From contig CBFFRP010000431.1 in the NCBI GenBank assembly GCA_965644295.1, positions 310,001 to 374,000 on the forward strand: 64,000 nt of DNA, in the 5' to 3' direction. A model generated the notes under the pieces. It saw nothing but the letters and a program-made list of their open reading frames with translations, searched no databases and was not told the DNA's origin. The DNA comes from Paraphysomonas bandaiensis. Its lineage: Eukaryota; Chrysophyceae. Made by a program: the position numbers and the translations under genes. Shown in pieces: positions 48,208 through 59,860 of this stretch (positions are counted from its first letter, which is position 1; each line of letters opens with the position of its first letter).

Positions 48208-48586
48208 GTTTGGTTTATAATGTTAACATAGAAAGTAGTTTATGAATGAATAAGTTGATGAGGAGAATAGTTGAGTTTGATGCTATGGCTGGGCATTAAA
48301 TGGATATGTATATATATATATATGTCTATATGTTGCATGTATGTGTTGTCGTATACACTTATATCATCAAAAAACTGAGTTGAGTTGCTTATTTTCAGGG
48401 TTTTTACATAAAAACGGAGAATAATAATATTGTATTCTATATATTATTAACGGATAATTTCAAACTTCTCTCTATACACTACTTTCATACATAAAACTCA
48501 ATATCATACATATATACGGTACACCTACAGCAGTATATATGTACTGATATATATATATATGTATGTACTGCTGATGTATGTATATC

Positions 48587-48620
<34 letters not shown>

Positions 48621-48747
48621 CTGATGTATGTAGAGTATATACGTACATGATTTCAAATATAATCAAGTTAAAGTCATCAGTTGAGGAGTTTAAAATATTC
48701 CTCCATCACATATACATACATACATACTTATTCTATTATTAAAAGAT
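48208..48747. promoter_or_regulatory. Divergent promoter region with motif copies and TATG/TA microsatellites
   Basis: This spacer lies between the FkbM-type gene (-) and the DZIP1-like gene (+). CCTACAGCAGTATATA near 48525 and TACTGCTGATGTA near 48566 are copies of the recurrent motif in opposite orientations. A (TA)n run is at about 48310-48332. A TATG microsatellite with about six units lies at about 48592-48620. A regulatory role is inferred from recurrence in divergent spacers. Confidence 0.4.
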
Positions 48748-51700
48748 ATGTCAAATACTACATCCATGCCTATATCACATTTGAAATCATCACTTATTGA
48801 TAGAGCCTCTACAGTCACTGATGAGTCCCCTCATATTATAGAAGGTATATATGGATCAAATGGTTTCTATTTTCAGGTAGTTTGATATGAATAACACTGT
48901 TAGAATGATATCTAATCTATGAATTTAGCAAAGAAGAGGTCGTCTTGATTTAAGAGGACTTGCTCAAATAGATTTAGATCGTGTAGTTCGAGATGTTGAT
49001 GTTGATGTGTTACAGGTAATATATATACATATGCATACATAGAGATAGACATACATACATATATAGAGATAGATATACTAATATATGTATATGAAAGTCT
49101 GATGAGGAATATAAATGCATCTGATATTCGCTATATACATCAGATGCATTTAGAAAACATTACGTTTTGCAACCTGAGAGAGGATGATCTGCGGTTCATA
49201 ACTGATCAACATGTCGTCAAGCTCTTCCGCACATCTCAGCTTATCATTGAATATCTACTATTCGCTCAAGAGCAACTGACAACGAACCTCAATACGCTTG
49301 CTTCTAAATATGCGCATAAAAAGAGGTTTGGTATATATATTTTTCGTTATCAGATGTAATTTTGATATGAAGGTCTCTGCTTCGTAAGCGGAAGGAGCTA
49401 GAAGAGCTACAAGAAAACAGCAAAGTCCTACGAGCCCAGCTTCGGTCGAAGAAAAAGGGAATTCAGACTTTAGAGGGTCTACTTAAGGACGCTTCGAACG
49501 CTAAGCAGAGACCTAAACGGGTGAAGTCTCCTCCACCCCCCGTAATGCCGTCACAACCGGCTGAACAGCCGGTGCCGGTTAAACCATTAGTATGCAAGTT
49601 CTTTGTGGCTGGTCCTAATGGGCTGTGCGTCGAGTTCAATACACGAAATTCCTCTACTGTACACGAACTGAAGCGGGAGGTGAAGCAAGCTTTTGTATCC
49701 AAACGAGATATGGAAGATGACGAATTGGGACCTGACCCTGTGATTAGTTTGGTGTACCGGGGTGTGGTCCTACTGAATGAAAATACACTAGAAGAAGTGG
49801 ATATACGACATGGTGACACTGTCGTGGCTGTTATTGAGAAAAACAAGCATGTTTCGAAAGCAGTAGAACCCCCAGTGCAGAGCGATCAGGTGGGGAATAA
49901 GGAAATGATGGAATTTCTCGCTCGCCAGCATGAGAAGACCTCTGCTGAGATGAGGTTAGTGATCGCACACTTCATGTCGTGATCGTATTAGTAATGCCGA
50001 TATGTAAATGTATCACGTATAGGGACGGGTGGAAAGGTCTAATGGAAACAGTTGTGTCTGCTCTGCGTCAGCCACAGACGTCCTCTCCGCGTAGCCCTAG
50101 TCCCTCCAACGATGCTATCATATCTAAAGTAGACGATCGACTCTCTCAGATTGAGAGGGCAATGCGAGAGCAACTTAATTCACAATATGAACAAATGAAG
50201 GTGATGCTAGAGCGCTATATCTCCGTCTATCGCTTAACAGTAGTGTTTTTGTTTGAAGGGAACATTCAACCAGATGCAGACAACTAACCCGCGCTTCATT
50301 GTTGGCGACCTCGAGAGCGATACAGATGACCGCTTGCTGAGCCGGGAAGAAATAGAGAGGAAATTGCGGGCATCTTACAATAAACTGAAAGGACTTGAAG
50401 ACAAGGTGTGGGTTCTGCCACGAAGTGTTGAATGAAAACATTTTGTATAGTTGCTTGCCGTCATGTAACTTCACACAATGACTATGTGCTCAGATTGATT
50501 CGTCCGAGTTAAGTTACGAGGATCTGAAGCGGCTACAACGACGCCAAGCACAAGAGATTGAGGATCTTCGGCGTATGATGTCTGAACGATCGGCACCCAC
50601 TCCGACAATAATATATCAGCAGCAGCCCACCCCAACTCAGCCGAAAGTTCAGGTCGATGCAGCTGTTGAGACATCTCCAAAGATATCCCGTAAGAACGTA
50701 ACACGGGCAGCGCGGAAAGCTCCGGAGCCAGAGCCTGTCAAGGCACCTCCGAAAGAGCCAGAGCCTGTGAAGGAAACCCCTGCTATTGTTCCGAAGGTGT
50801 CCCCTGCTCCAGTCATTAAAAAGCCTCCTGTCCCTGAACCCGAGCCAGCACCTGAGCCCGCGACGTTGTCGATATTCTTTTCCCCGAAGTACAACCGTGT
50901 GCTTCCATCGATGGGCCTCAGCAATGGGGTAGAAGTTGTGGTTTCACAGTAAGTGTTTACTCCTCATAATATTACGAATTAATAATCGTTCTCTACAGGG
51001 ATATCTCTGCTGATGATTTGGTATTCGAATTGAGACGTAAAATTGCTGAACAAGCCAACCTACCCCTGGCACGTGTGGCGCTGCACGACGGCAGCAGAAC
51101 CATATCACTTGGTGTGGATGTTGATCCTGATACATTCACTGCCGCAACTGTTCACTCAATGGTTGAGACAGGGGAGCTGGTTGTTGAGCTCAGGAACCCA
51201 GTCACAGGTACATTATGATATTTTCATCTATATGTTTTCTTGAACAAGGGATATGTGGTATGCATTTCGACAATGATTTGTGTTTGTATTGTACAGCTAT
51301 GATGTGTCATGTGCTATATATTTGATCATACTTTTGGCGTAGATGCTCAGATCGACGTGTTGGTAAACCAATGGGAGCACTCTGATAGTGATACTCCTCG
51401 CAACTCGTTTGATGGCACTCGATCCTCTCGTATGGGCAGTCTGTCTCTAGGAAAGGTTCCGGAATCCACGCGACGTGACAGCGATGAGATATACTTCCGC
51501 ACACTGCAACGAAGTCGCGACTTGGGCGATTCATTGAACTACGAGGATAATGATGGCGACAGTGAAGATGAAAATGAGCTGAAGGGGATCAGGAGCTCAT
51601 TGGACCAATTTTTGGGAGAAGTGAGCGACAAAGGAAGTCTTACCGATGACGAGCTTCGTGAAAAGGTGTGGTAGTGAATAAAGTACGACAAATGGTTTTC

Positions 51701-52754
51701 ATATGCCATTTTGTAGATGGACAGACTCAAAGGAACCATTGGGAATGCCCCGAAAAAGATAGAGAAGAAAATAACGTGAGTTTTTAGAAATGAATATCAG
51801 TGAGTATTTAATTTCCGATGGAATGAACTATAATGCAGGGAGTATTCCGATTCTGTTCCTCGTGAAGTTAACCTTGCTGTGGACTCTGGCTCCGAAGATT
51901 ACCTTTCTGATCGGAAGTCGAGGGGCGTAGCTTCTCTTCGCCTGTCGTCCTCGTCGTTTCGGCGCAGTGGCAAACATGCACTTGGTATTGGTCGATTTCA
52001 GAAACGTGACTATGACAGCGCGGCGGACGAGGATGACCTCACACTAACCGGCTCTCTGTCCCAGCGCAGTTCAGCATTTCCTCCCCGCGGCGTGCGGTAT
52101 TCTTCAGGAGATGAAAGCCAAGATGCCATGTACAGTGACGATAAAGAGTACGCTGGTCTCAAGTATCATCGGGAAGGGTATTACAAGAAAGATGATGACG
52201 ACGCGGCAAACAGCCATAGATCGTCATCTATTGGTCGTTCGTCAGCATCTTCGAGGCGAAGGTATGACGACAATTACGATGACGATAAAGCTTACAATGA
52301 GTCAACTTTGGGTACCTTGGAGTCCACCCAAGAAACACAGTATGATGGCGATATCAAAGATTCAACGGTTGGTTTCGATGCGACTGGCACTGGTACAGTA
52401 TCCGGCGGAACGTATGTCAGTGAGGTATCCGGGGATGGAGATGTTGACCTTGACCGGACTGTTGATACGAATGTATCTATGCCCGAAGGGAGTGTTACGT
52501 ACAGAGCTAACGAATATGAGCGTGCGGCTCTGCGGGAGGAAGCCGTTCCCCGTGACCGATCATCTAACCCAGTCACTCCCGTCCGTGGACTTGCTACACC
52601 TCCAGGTCACCGCGTACCATCTACCGGAACCGCCTCACCATTTGATAACATGCTCTCTGATGAGGATGACGGGAGTCTTGAACTATCGCAATCTCATGAC
52701 ACATTTGCCAATATTACACAAGACCCTCGAAATGATACAGTGCAGAGGTTTTAG
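48748..52754 (+). CDS. DZIP1-like ciliary basal-body protein with ubiquitin-like domains
   Basis: Eleven exons: 48748-48876, 48929-49015, 49144-49325, 49373-49954, 50023-50200, 50259-50405, 50494-50948, 50999-51207, 51343-51665, 51717-51775 and 51839-52754. All phases agree; 3,267 nt, 1,088 residues. Residues about 44-110 match the Dzip-like N-terminal domain: GLAQIDLDRVVRDVDVDVLQ, ITFCNL and VKLFRTSQLIIEYLLFAQEQL, followed by a coiled coil. Residues about 205-291 look like a ubiquitin-like domain (VCKFFVAGPNGLCVEFN, TVHELKREV, GVVLLNENTLEEVDIRHGDT). Residues about 558-655 may be a second beta-grasp domain (SADDLVFELRRKI). The C-terminal 300 residues are Ser/Asp-rich and disordered. No C2H2 zinc finger is visible, unlike animal DZIP1. 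DZIP1 proteins act at basal bodies and the transition zone in ciliogenesis and Hedgehog signalling. Confidence 0.82.
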
Positions 52755-53049
52755 TTGTCACATATATACTGTAAGCAGATAGTAACAGTGTAGTAGTAGT
52801 AATTCTTTTGTTCTATAATGTGTAATGAATATTAAGCTTTGTTGAGGTTTGCGTATTTGTAAGCAATCGAAAGCTGTATTTGAAGGTATTCAAATTATGA
52901 CTATTAGTTTAACAATACAGTAGTCGACTACGGTAGGACATAAATTAACGATATAATATGAATCAGTTAGAAAAACTGAAATACTTTGACTGTATTAGGT
53001 GTTAGATCTGAGATCGTACCTATCTAAGATCTGATAACAATTATTGGTG
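52755..53049. repeat. 3' flank of the DZIP1-like gene; partial match to the window start
   Basis: Bases about 52975-53090 resemble bases 150-270 (TTTGACTGT, AGATCTGATAA, GGTAG, AATGAC in the same order). The remainder is AT-rich without a gene. Confidence 0.35.
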
Positions 53050-53480
53050 GTAGAGAGATTGTAATCTTAGCAAATGACGATTAATGAAACGTGACGTTGA
53101 TTATAATTTACTAATTGATAATTGCCTATCCTCTTTTGTCTAAAAAATGCTTTTTACCTGATTTGGGTTCAACAAAATGTTCATATTAGCACCGGGCAAA
53201 TACAAGCATTCAACTTCAATATTCGGTTCGAATAAGTGTCACTTGTGTATCTTTGGGTCTTGTGACGAATAAACAGACATCCGGGAATAGTCCCACCTCA
53301 AGGGTATCCGGAGTATTGGCTGAAGTCAAGCATCCGGGCTGTTTACTTTAAGGACTCTAGAATCCTGAAGTTAGTAAATGTCAGGTATATCAACACTGCT
53401 TGATCACTGCGTTTTGCGTTTGCTTTGAGTGATAGGGCGAAAGTGGTTGCACCTTGGTGCTTGCGGCGACTCAGTAGCAG
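53050..53480. repeat. Dispersed composite repeat, copy 2
   Basis: Segments of this block match the repeat at 46374-46885. Bases 53054-53130 match 46805-46885 directly. Bases 53278-53480 match 46374-46640 as reverse complement (TATCACTCAAAGC, GAGTCCTTAA, GGATGCTTGACTTC and CCAATACTCCGGAT in order). The shared text is GC-richer than the surroundings and has no coding potential. Two copies 6.7 kb apart with rearranged segments suggest a non-autonomous element family. Confidence 0.7.
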
Positions 53481-53639
53481 ATTTCGTGGCGTTAAAAAGT
53501 AGGATATCGGAGTAAAGCACAAGGCATTCACTACGTTTGCTGGATAGTTCACATGCCACATCAACCCCGTTTCAAAATTTTGAGCGCGAGACGATATATA
53601 GCCTATATATAACCCGCGGTAAATATAAGCTATTTTAAA

Positions 53640-53913
53640 CAGGGCCTGGTAACCATTAATGGTAATGGCACCGCACTCTCTATCAGGGCTGCGTAACAAT
53701 GAATTGACACAGGTTGTAGTCTATTATTATTGCAATTATGATTTGATGTCCCAATTTCAATAATTGACAATAACGCAGCCCTGCTCTATATTATTTGCGA
53801 TATTGTCGATTATCTAATTAGGTATTAATGACCATTATAATTGCCGGGACATTTTCATTACTGCCGTTAAAATTTCCAGGAACTGGACACCCATTAATGG
53901 TTACCAGGCCCTG
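53640..53913. mobile_element. hAT-type MITE, outer element (274 bp, perfect 23-bp TIRs)
   Basis: The left end CAGGGCCTGGTAACCATTAA (53640-53662, 23 bp in all) is the exact reverse complement of the right end at 53891-53913. A CAGGG start is typical of hAT-superfamily terminal inverted repeats. The 8 bases outside each end (ATTTTAAA and ATTTAGAG) match at only 5 of 8 positions, so the target-site duplication is weak. No transposase is encoded. Another inverted-repeat element (53684-53783) lies inside it. Confidence 0.8.
53684..53783. mobile_element. hAT-type MITE, inner element (100 bp) nested in a larger MITE
   Basis: The ends are CAGGGCTGCGT (left) and ACGCAGCCCTG (right), perfect inverted repeats over 11 bp, with weaker symmetry extending inward (TAACAATGAATTGA against AATAATTGACAATA). 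The flanking 8-mers CTCTCTAT (53676-53683) and CTCTATAT (53784-53791) agree at 7 of 8 positions, the 8-bp target duplication expected of hAT insertion. The interior 53710-53742 also occurs at 30071-30103 elsewhere in the window. Confidence 0.75.
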
Positions 53914-54387
53914 ATTTAGAGATTAAGTTTATACGACCCTATTGTATAATCTTGTCAAGCTTCAGTAATAAGTGAATACGTGATTACTAACGACTTCAGA
54001 AATCAAGGAATTGTACACAACTAGATTTTTTTTCGAACCATCAATTGAATTAATTATCACAAATTCGAAGAGATATTAACAGCAATACTACTATAACATC
54101 TATTTCTAAAAACAGTACAATATTTGATATTACAATACGCACACACTACATCCAATAAATCGTCTAACTGCGTAAGAATACATGATATATAAATGAGTAA
54201 CCTAGGTCTATGTTGTGTAATGTTAAATACACATATCCAACACCGCACCGACATCTACTGCATATAATTATAATCTGTGATGAATATTATCACTTCTTCA
54301 CAAACACTTCGAGGTGTATAATACAAATGCCGAAGCAATAATATACTAATATAACTATCGATATATGATACTCCTTTCTTAATTCGG
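53914..54387. other. Intergenic 3' flank of the cyclin gene
   Basis: AT-rich; no gene recognised. Confidence 0.4.
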
Positions 54388-55509
54388 TCAGTCCGGCATT
54401 ACTGACAAATGACCCGAACTAGAAACGGAGTGAGTTTCCTGCTGCATTGATGGCTGCGTGGATGTACTTGCGCGGTTGACAACTTCCTTTATTGGAGGTG
54501 GTTGGGCCTGCTGCTGCGGTGGCGCGAGAGCGCTAACAGCACTGCCAAGTAAATGTTTCACAGCATTTTTTATAACTGCGCCCTTATGTAGGGTCCACTT
54601 CACAGGTTTATAGCGGGGCTTCGTTACAGCAACTAAGCCATCTGTAACTGTCTCTTCCGGTTGAATGCGATTAGGGTATCGAACTTGGAAGGGCGATGAA
54701 GGTGGAGTCGTGGGGATATCAACGGGCGCGACTTCTAAAAATCTGTTCTCCGTTATGCTTTCTTCTTCTTGCCGATAGGCAGCAGCGGCAGCTTCAACGC
54801 GGCTATGGGCTGTGTAGTACTCCTCAGCGCTTACAAAGCACGAGAAGTCCAGTATTTCTACCAACTTCAGCTCCAATGCATTCACACGTTCAACTTCAAG
54901 CATGCCGTTTCCAATGGAGGAGGCGAAGTCACAGTTTAACATCGAGAAGTCGTCAAATATTTTACACGACAGTAAACAGCACGTCATAAATGCCGCTTTC
55001 CAGTTGTACGAGCACAACCGGAATTCCATGTTTGTAATTCTCATTATTCTTTCAACGTAAATGAGGGCTATGATCATGTGCTCGTATTCCACACTAGCAT
55101 TCTGATGAAGTAATGTGACAAACCTCTCGATAGTTCGAATCGGTACATCCTAAAATACATAATCCATTAGAAAAATATTACACACATACATATATATATC
55201 ACTGACCTCAGCGGAGTGACTATATTCCGTTAAGATAATATCACAACCACCTTTATTAAACACACTATAAGATGAAGAAGGAAAGTATCCTTCCACTTCA
55301 GCATCTTCAATATGTGCAGAAATAACTGAAGCCACTGAATGGACTCTATAAATATCTATACTTTCAAAGTATTCCTTTTTTGATGATTGTTTTTTTATAC
55401 ATCTTTTCACTGGTGTATCTGAACTATCAGTAAATACCGACCATTTAAGCTCATCAGAGCTTTCTTTTGGTGTTGAAATACTATCTGATAGATTCAATTT
55501 CAGAATCAT
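54388..55509 (-). CDS. Cyclin, cyclin Y/PHO80-like
   Basis: Two exons, 55509-55207 and 55149-54388 (57-nt intron, phase 0), give 354 residues. The cyclin box begins at DVPIRTIERFVTLLHQNASV and continues EYEHMIIALIYVERIM and NWKAAFMTCCLLSCKIFDDF; the last is the cyclin helix with an invariant-type K (CKIFDD) for kinase contact. ELKLVEILDFSCFVSAEEYY closes the box. The two-residue pattern YVERI(M/L) and the single box resemble cyclin Y and Pho80-type cyclins, which pair with CDK14/16- or Pho85-like kinases. The C-terminal 120 residues are Pro/Gln-rich and disordered; the N-terminus is serine-rich. The partner kinase is not in the window. Confidence 0.85.
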
Positions 55510-56356
55510 TATAAATAATTAATAATTCAAATTCATTTTCAGTTTTTTACGTGTAAATGGTGTATGTATATCATAAATGTTCATCATGTTATATGATCAT
55601 ATGATAATACAAATGAATCTAATACTTTTAATTCATATGGTTAATCATTCTTAATGCTAATCCATATGGAGATGACTGTGTATGTCTATGTCTGTGTATG
55701 TCTATGTATGATGTATGTGTATGTGTCTATAGGAGTGAAACTATCATCATCATTTTATTCTGAATGGATGAAGTGACTTTTTAGAATTACGATTTTTTAG
55801 GGAAGTAAAAAATTTTCTTTATATTTTCAGGTACGAAATTTGATTTTAATGACTGAATATAAGCGTATGTGAAGGGAGAAAGAAAATTCATTGTTTTTCC
55901 GTTACTATATATCTCATACACTCATTTTAGTTTCAAAAAATGAATGGTTTTCAGGTTACTTCATCTTCACCACCACCAGATTACAAAATACATCTTTCTT
56001 TTTTTAATTTCTACACTTCTAGATTATTCTGAAAAAATGCGATTTTCTAACTCTTCAAATAAACAAAATTTGGTGGTGATATATACCAGTGAATGGACCG
56101 GACCAGCAGCTGACCAATCCAATCCATATAATCATTGTACGTAAACTACTATACTACTATATGGTACATATAAAAAAAAGTAAAGAAAAGTTTGGAAATT
56201 TTTATGGACATAATTTTTAGGAGTATACATACATACATTACGCACTTTACCCTCCATATCATTTAAACACATCACACGTGGAACCTTCTAATAACTGCAT
56301 GACTTGATTACCTCTCTATATTTCATGATATTCATTATTGTCAATTGATTTATTAT
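55510..56356. other. Divergent spacer with an unassigned small open frame
   Basis: This spacer lies between the cyclin gene (-) and the duplicated-domain gene (+). It contains a TGTATG/TCTATG microsatellite near 55676-55725 and poly-T runs. A plus-strand frame at about 55944-56144 reads MRFSNSSNKQNLVVIYTSEW followed by TGPAADQSNPYNHC near its end, which looks more protein-like than its surroundings and may be an exon of a small gene. I could not find convincing partner exons and do not recognise the family. Confidence 0.35.
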
Positions 56357-58168
56357 ATGACAACTCCACGTAAAGCATTTAACGAAATCAATTTAATACT
56401 ATCACCAACTAGTACACATATGGGATATAGAGACAACACTCCTATTAAATCATCTAATGGGATTGATTCGGATCGATTAATACAGTTAGAAAAGACAGGA
56501 GAGGTAGAGTCATGCTTTTTAACCCCAGAGAAAACGGCCAATGATGCCAAAATATTATCTCCAATAGCACTGGCGAGGTTGATTACTTATGCCATTGAAC
56601 TGAAAGGTCCAACACGTATTGGAGAAATTGGAAAGTTCTTACAGCTTGCTACTGGAAATGAGGGGATTGTACTATTTATCAAAATGCAGTTAAAAGGTCT
56701 CAAGAACCTCCTTTTGGGATTTAGTTCTCTGTTTCGATTAGGCAATGACCACCCTTTCAACCCGACAGTGTACTTAAGTGACTCATATATATCCAAAATG
56801 AATACACTGAGGGCACAAGCTCAGGAAGAACTACAACCTTTTTATTCGTATGACAGTGGCATTTTTCAACAATTCCCCATTGCTGGAGTGACGTGCCCAG
56901 TGTCACAGGACGGTGAGCGACCAAGTGACCTCAGCGACGCAACTGGTACTACTCGTAGTCGTAGTCGAAGCAACAGCACTGAAGGGCTTGATGGCGCTGT
57001 CAGCAGTCCCACCCGATTGAATGGGACAGACGAGAGTCATACGGAGTATGGGACGCATCTGCAAGCATCTGCAGAAGCTCTTGCTCAGAATATAGGTGCA
57101 CCTTATTCAAATATATACTGTTCCGTAATGACAAGTTCATACAGTGCTTATACTGGAGGAGAGAGGCCCGATGCCTGTGGGAGAGATCGGAAAATTCCTA
57201 CAGCTGTACACGGCTTCAGGTAACACAGTAACTTTATTGGCCGTTTAGTTGTCACACAGCTTATAGGAAGTGAAATGTCCCATTATATCAAGGCCCAATT
57301 CCGTGGGCTTCGGAAGCTAATAGCTGGTTTCAGACGACTCTTTACTATGGATCAGTCACATCCATTTAACCCTTGTGTGCATCTCTCCGCAGAGTATATG
57401 TCATACAGCAATGCCGAACGAAGCACTTTGGACCTCTCACCACTCTTTGTGTTTGAGCCGGTTTCTACAGTACTGTCGCCTACATCTGACTGCGACAAAT
57501 TCTCTGCGTCCAGTAGCAACACAAATGCACTTTTGAAAACCTCCCAGAAGAACTCTACCAATAAACAGAAGAAGTCCAAGAAGTCATCCCCAGCTGGAAA
57601 ATCCAAAGGGGTGCAAGGAAAGCCCAATAACGGACAACCACAGCATTGGACTGGCCTCTGTGGGGACGGACAACAGGGAGCGGAAGGATTCATGCAGCAC
57701 TGTAATATGAACTTACAGTATTATTCGTACGGTCAGCAGTGCTCCATTAACGATCCGCACAGTACATATAGTGAAGAGTATCCTGTTCTCACTAGTAGCA
57801 CACGACACTCGTCAGGCGAAGCTACGGCGTCACTCTACAGTTCCGCTGTCGAAAACGGGTGGTTAGGGACCTCCAGAGATCGTTCTCAGGCATTAGAATG
57901 CGATCCCTCCACAAATAATACAGCTCCTCCCCCCTCCTCTTGGGGCGCTTATAAGGCATCCATTAACTCCACAGTAGAGGTACCTATTCCTCATGCAGAT
58001 ACTTCCAATAGAGACAGTTGTGTATCCTGTTTGGAGCCTTATTTTGCCGGGATGAGAATTCCAGATCAAACTTTTGTAGGCAGTCCAGATGATAGCAAGC
58101 AAATGATGTGCATGTCTCCAAGTTATATCAGGCATTCACACATTTTAAATATGTTGGATATTGAGTGA
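56357..58168 (+). CDS. Protein with a duplicated winged-helix-like (possibly OST-HTH/LOTUS-type) domain
   Basis: Two exons, 56357-57205 and 57260-58168 (54-nt intron, GCT|GTACAC to CACACAG|CTTATA, phase 0), give 585 residues. The start is the ATG at 56357 (MTTPRKAF). One domain, about residues 83-140, reads GPTRIGEIGKFLQLATGNEG, then LKGLKNLLLGFSSLF and NDHPFNPTVYLS. A second copy right after the intron reads IGSEMSHYIKAQFRGLRKLI, then GFRRLF and QSHPFNPCVHLS. The pattern (helix, helix, F-x-GLKKLL helix, F-x-HPFNP wing) is like short winged helices of the OST-HTH/LOTUS type found in RNA-regulatory proteins, but I cannot confirm it. The rest is Ser/Thr/Gly/Tyr-rich and disordered. Inferred role: RNA or protein binding; low certainty. 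Confidence 0.6.
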
Positions 58169-59449
58169 GCGACAAATCCATATCAATTTAATAAATGAGT
58201 CATGATTGCCATTAGTAGTTCCCAATATTTGTTATCATGAAGTTTATGGTGTAAACTATCTGCTACTATGGGGTGAATTGGACAACGGAATATTGCAATA
58301 ATACTACATGAGAATGATAACTAGTCCAGTAGTAAACACGACAATTATTGACCAGAAGTCTGCTACTAACTAACAATTATTAAGCCCCACTAACTAACAA
58401 TTATACTGCAAATTAACAGGCTACTATTCGGTCAGAAACTAGGTGTAAGATCAAACTTAACATTTTCTCGCAATTCACTAGTTCAAGTATGAATGACCAT
58501 TAGAAAATTGCTTATTTTTAGAGCATTCCAATGGTTGTGTTTTTTATATATTTTACCTTGTGTTCTACGCAGTTGCTGTATAGTCGCATCATGAATTCTT
58601 TAGTTATGTTAAATGTTAAACTATACACTGGTAGTTTAACCACGCTAGGTCATTCTACTTAGACACTAATGGAAAGTACTAAAGAAATTTTTTACTTCCG
58701 AAGAGAAGATGTAGCAGTGTTCGACAAAGTAGTTATAGTTTTAACACGTTCTACCTGTCAAGGGTCGCGTTAAGCAATTCCTGTACAAATAAACACTTCT
58801 CTATTTGAGATTCGATTTCACAATCAGGTTTCTAACTCTTCTTACGAGCGATTTATCATTCAAAGCCAGGCTTTCACTGCCATCAATCATACATGATCAT
58901 TCTACAGCTGTATATAAAATATATCCTATCATATGTATATATATGTATATATAGATAGTCATCGTCCATGACAACTAACAACTACTATTCAGACACTCAT
59001 ATGATCATTCATCATACTTCTTATAGTGAGGTACATATCAACTATCGCAATTATGTTAAGAATACTCATATGAATATCATTGATTTATATAATAGCATAG
59101 CAGTCAGTGCATTGCATCCATATGCAGATCTTGATATCGCTCTATTTACGACTGCACACATATGATATCCAGATATCTAGATATATTGAGTACAATACAT
59201 ATTTAACCTTCAAAAGTCCCTAAATTTTATATTTTCCATTTATAAATCCTTCATATTTATACAAATCTTGTTTATTTCAGAAAATTTTATCTATATATCC
59301 CGTATTTTATGATTTATATGGAGGAGTTTCGTAAAGAAAGTGCGTATATAAACTAGGCCTACTTGCTTAATGTGTGTAACCTACTAGAGTTGTAAACATT
59401 ACGGCAACAAGTGTTTGTTATTATAATATTAAACCATATTATCATCATA
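58169..59449. other. Intergenic region
   Basis: About 1.3 kb of AT-rich sequence. A small frame at 58968-59165 has ordinary AT-rich composition and no recognisable domain, so it is not called. TACAGCTGTATATA near 58905 is a weak match to the recurrent motif. Nothing else seen. Confidence 0.4.
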
Positions 59450-59860
59450 ATGAATCTCATAAAAGGTCCCAAAGAATGTTTGGAAGTTATTCAGTTGCTT
59501 ACTGATAAATTCACTGATATAAAGCTTCAACAAGAGGCTGATATTGCTCTACTTAATTCATGTGGTCAAGTTGCTGTTGAATGTGTAGAAAAAAATGTAA
59601 AACTTGCTAATAAATGGTTACAAGAATGGGTTGATGAGGAAATATCATCATCTCAAACCCCTGAGGCTAGTTCTAAGCGTCAATCAATACGTTTTTATGA
59701 TTTTCTAGCATTATGTGAAATTTTCATGGATGCCGCTCCAGAGATTGCAGATGAACTCATTGCATTGGAGTCAGTGTTCATTCCTTTTGGACCTCAATTG
59801 CTACCTCCTGTTCAAAAAAGTAATCCTAAAGCTCAGAGCAATAAGAAATCAAAGAGTTGA
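59450..59860 (+). CDS. Small helical protein of unknown function
   Basis: The 136-residue product starts at the ATG at 59450 (MNLIKGPKECLEV); the frame extends upstream without a better start. The body (1-110) is predicted helical and amphipathic: VIQLLTDKFTDIKLQQEADI, AVECVEKNVKLANKWLQEWV, FYDFLALCEIFMDAAPEIAD. It ends in a basic low-complexity tail, KSNPKAQSNKKSKS. There is no signal peptide or membrane segment. No family recognised. Coding support is from composition and length only. Confidence 0.55.
   Translation: MNLIKGPKECLEVIQLLTDKFTDIKLQQEADIALLNSCGQVAVECVEKNVKLANKWLQEWVDEEISSSQTPEASSKRQSIRFYDFLALCEIFMDAAPEIADELIALESVFIPFGPQLLPPVQKSNPKAQSNKKSKS

Noticed and set aside
52111-52782. Alternative plus-strand frame of 223 residues
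   Set aside because: It overlaps the last DZIP1-like exon in another frame. The exon phase chain supports the other frame, and this one is Met/Thr-rich without structure.
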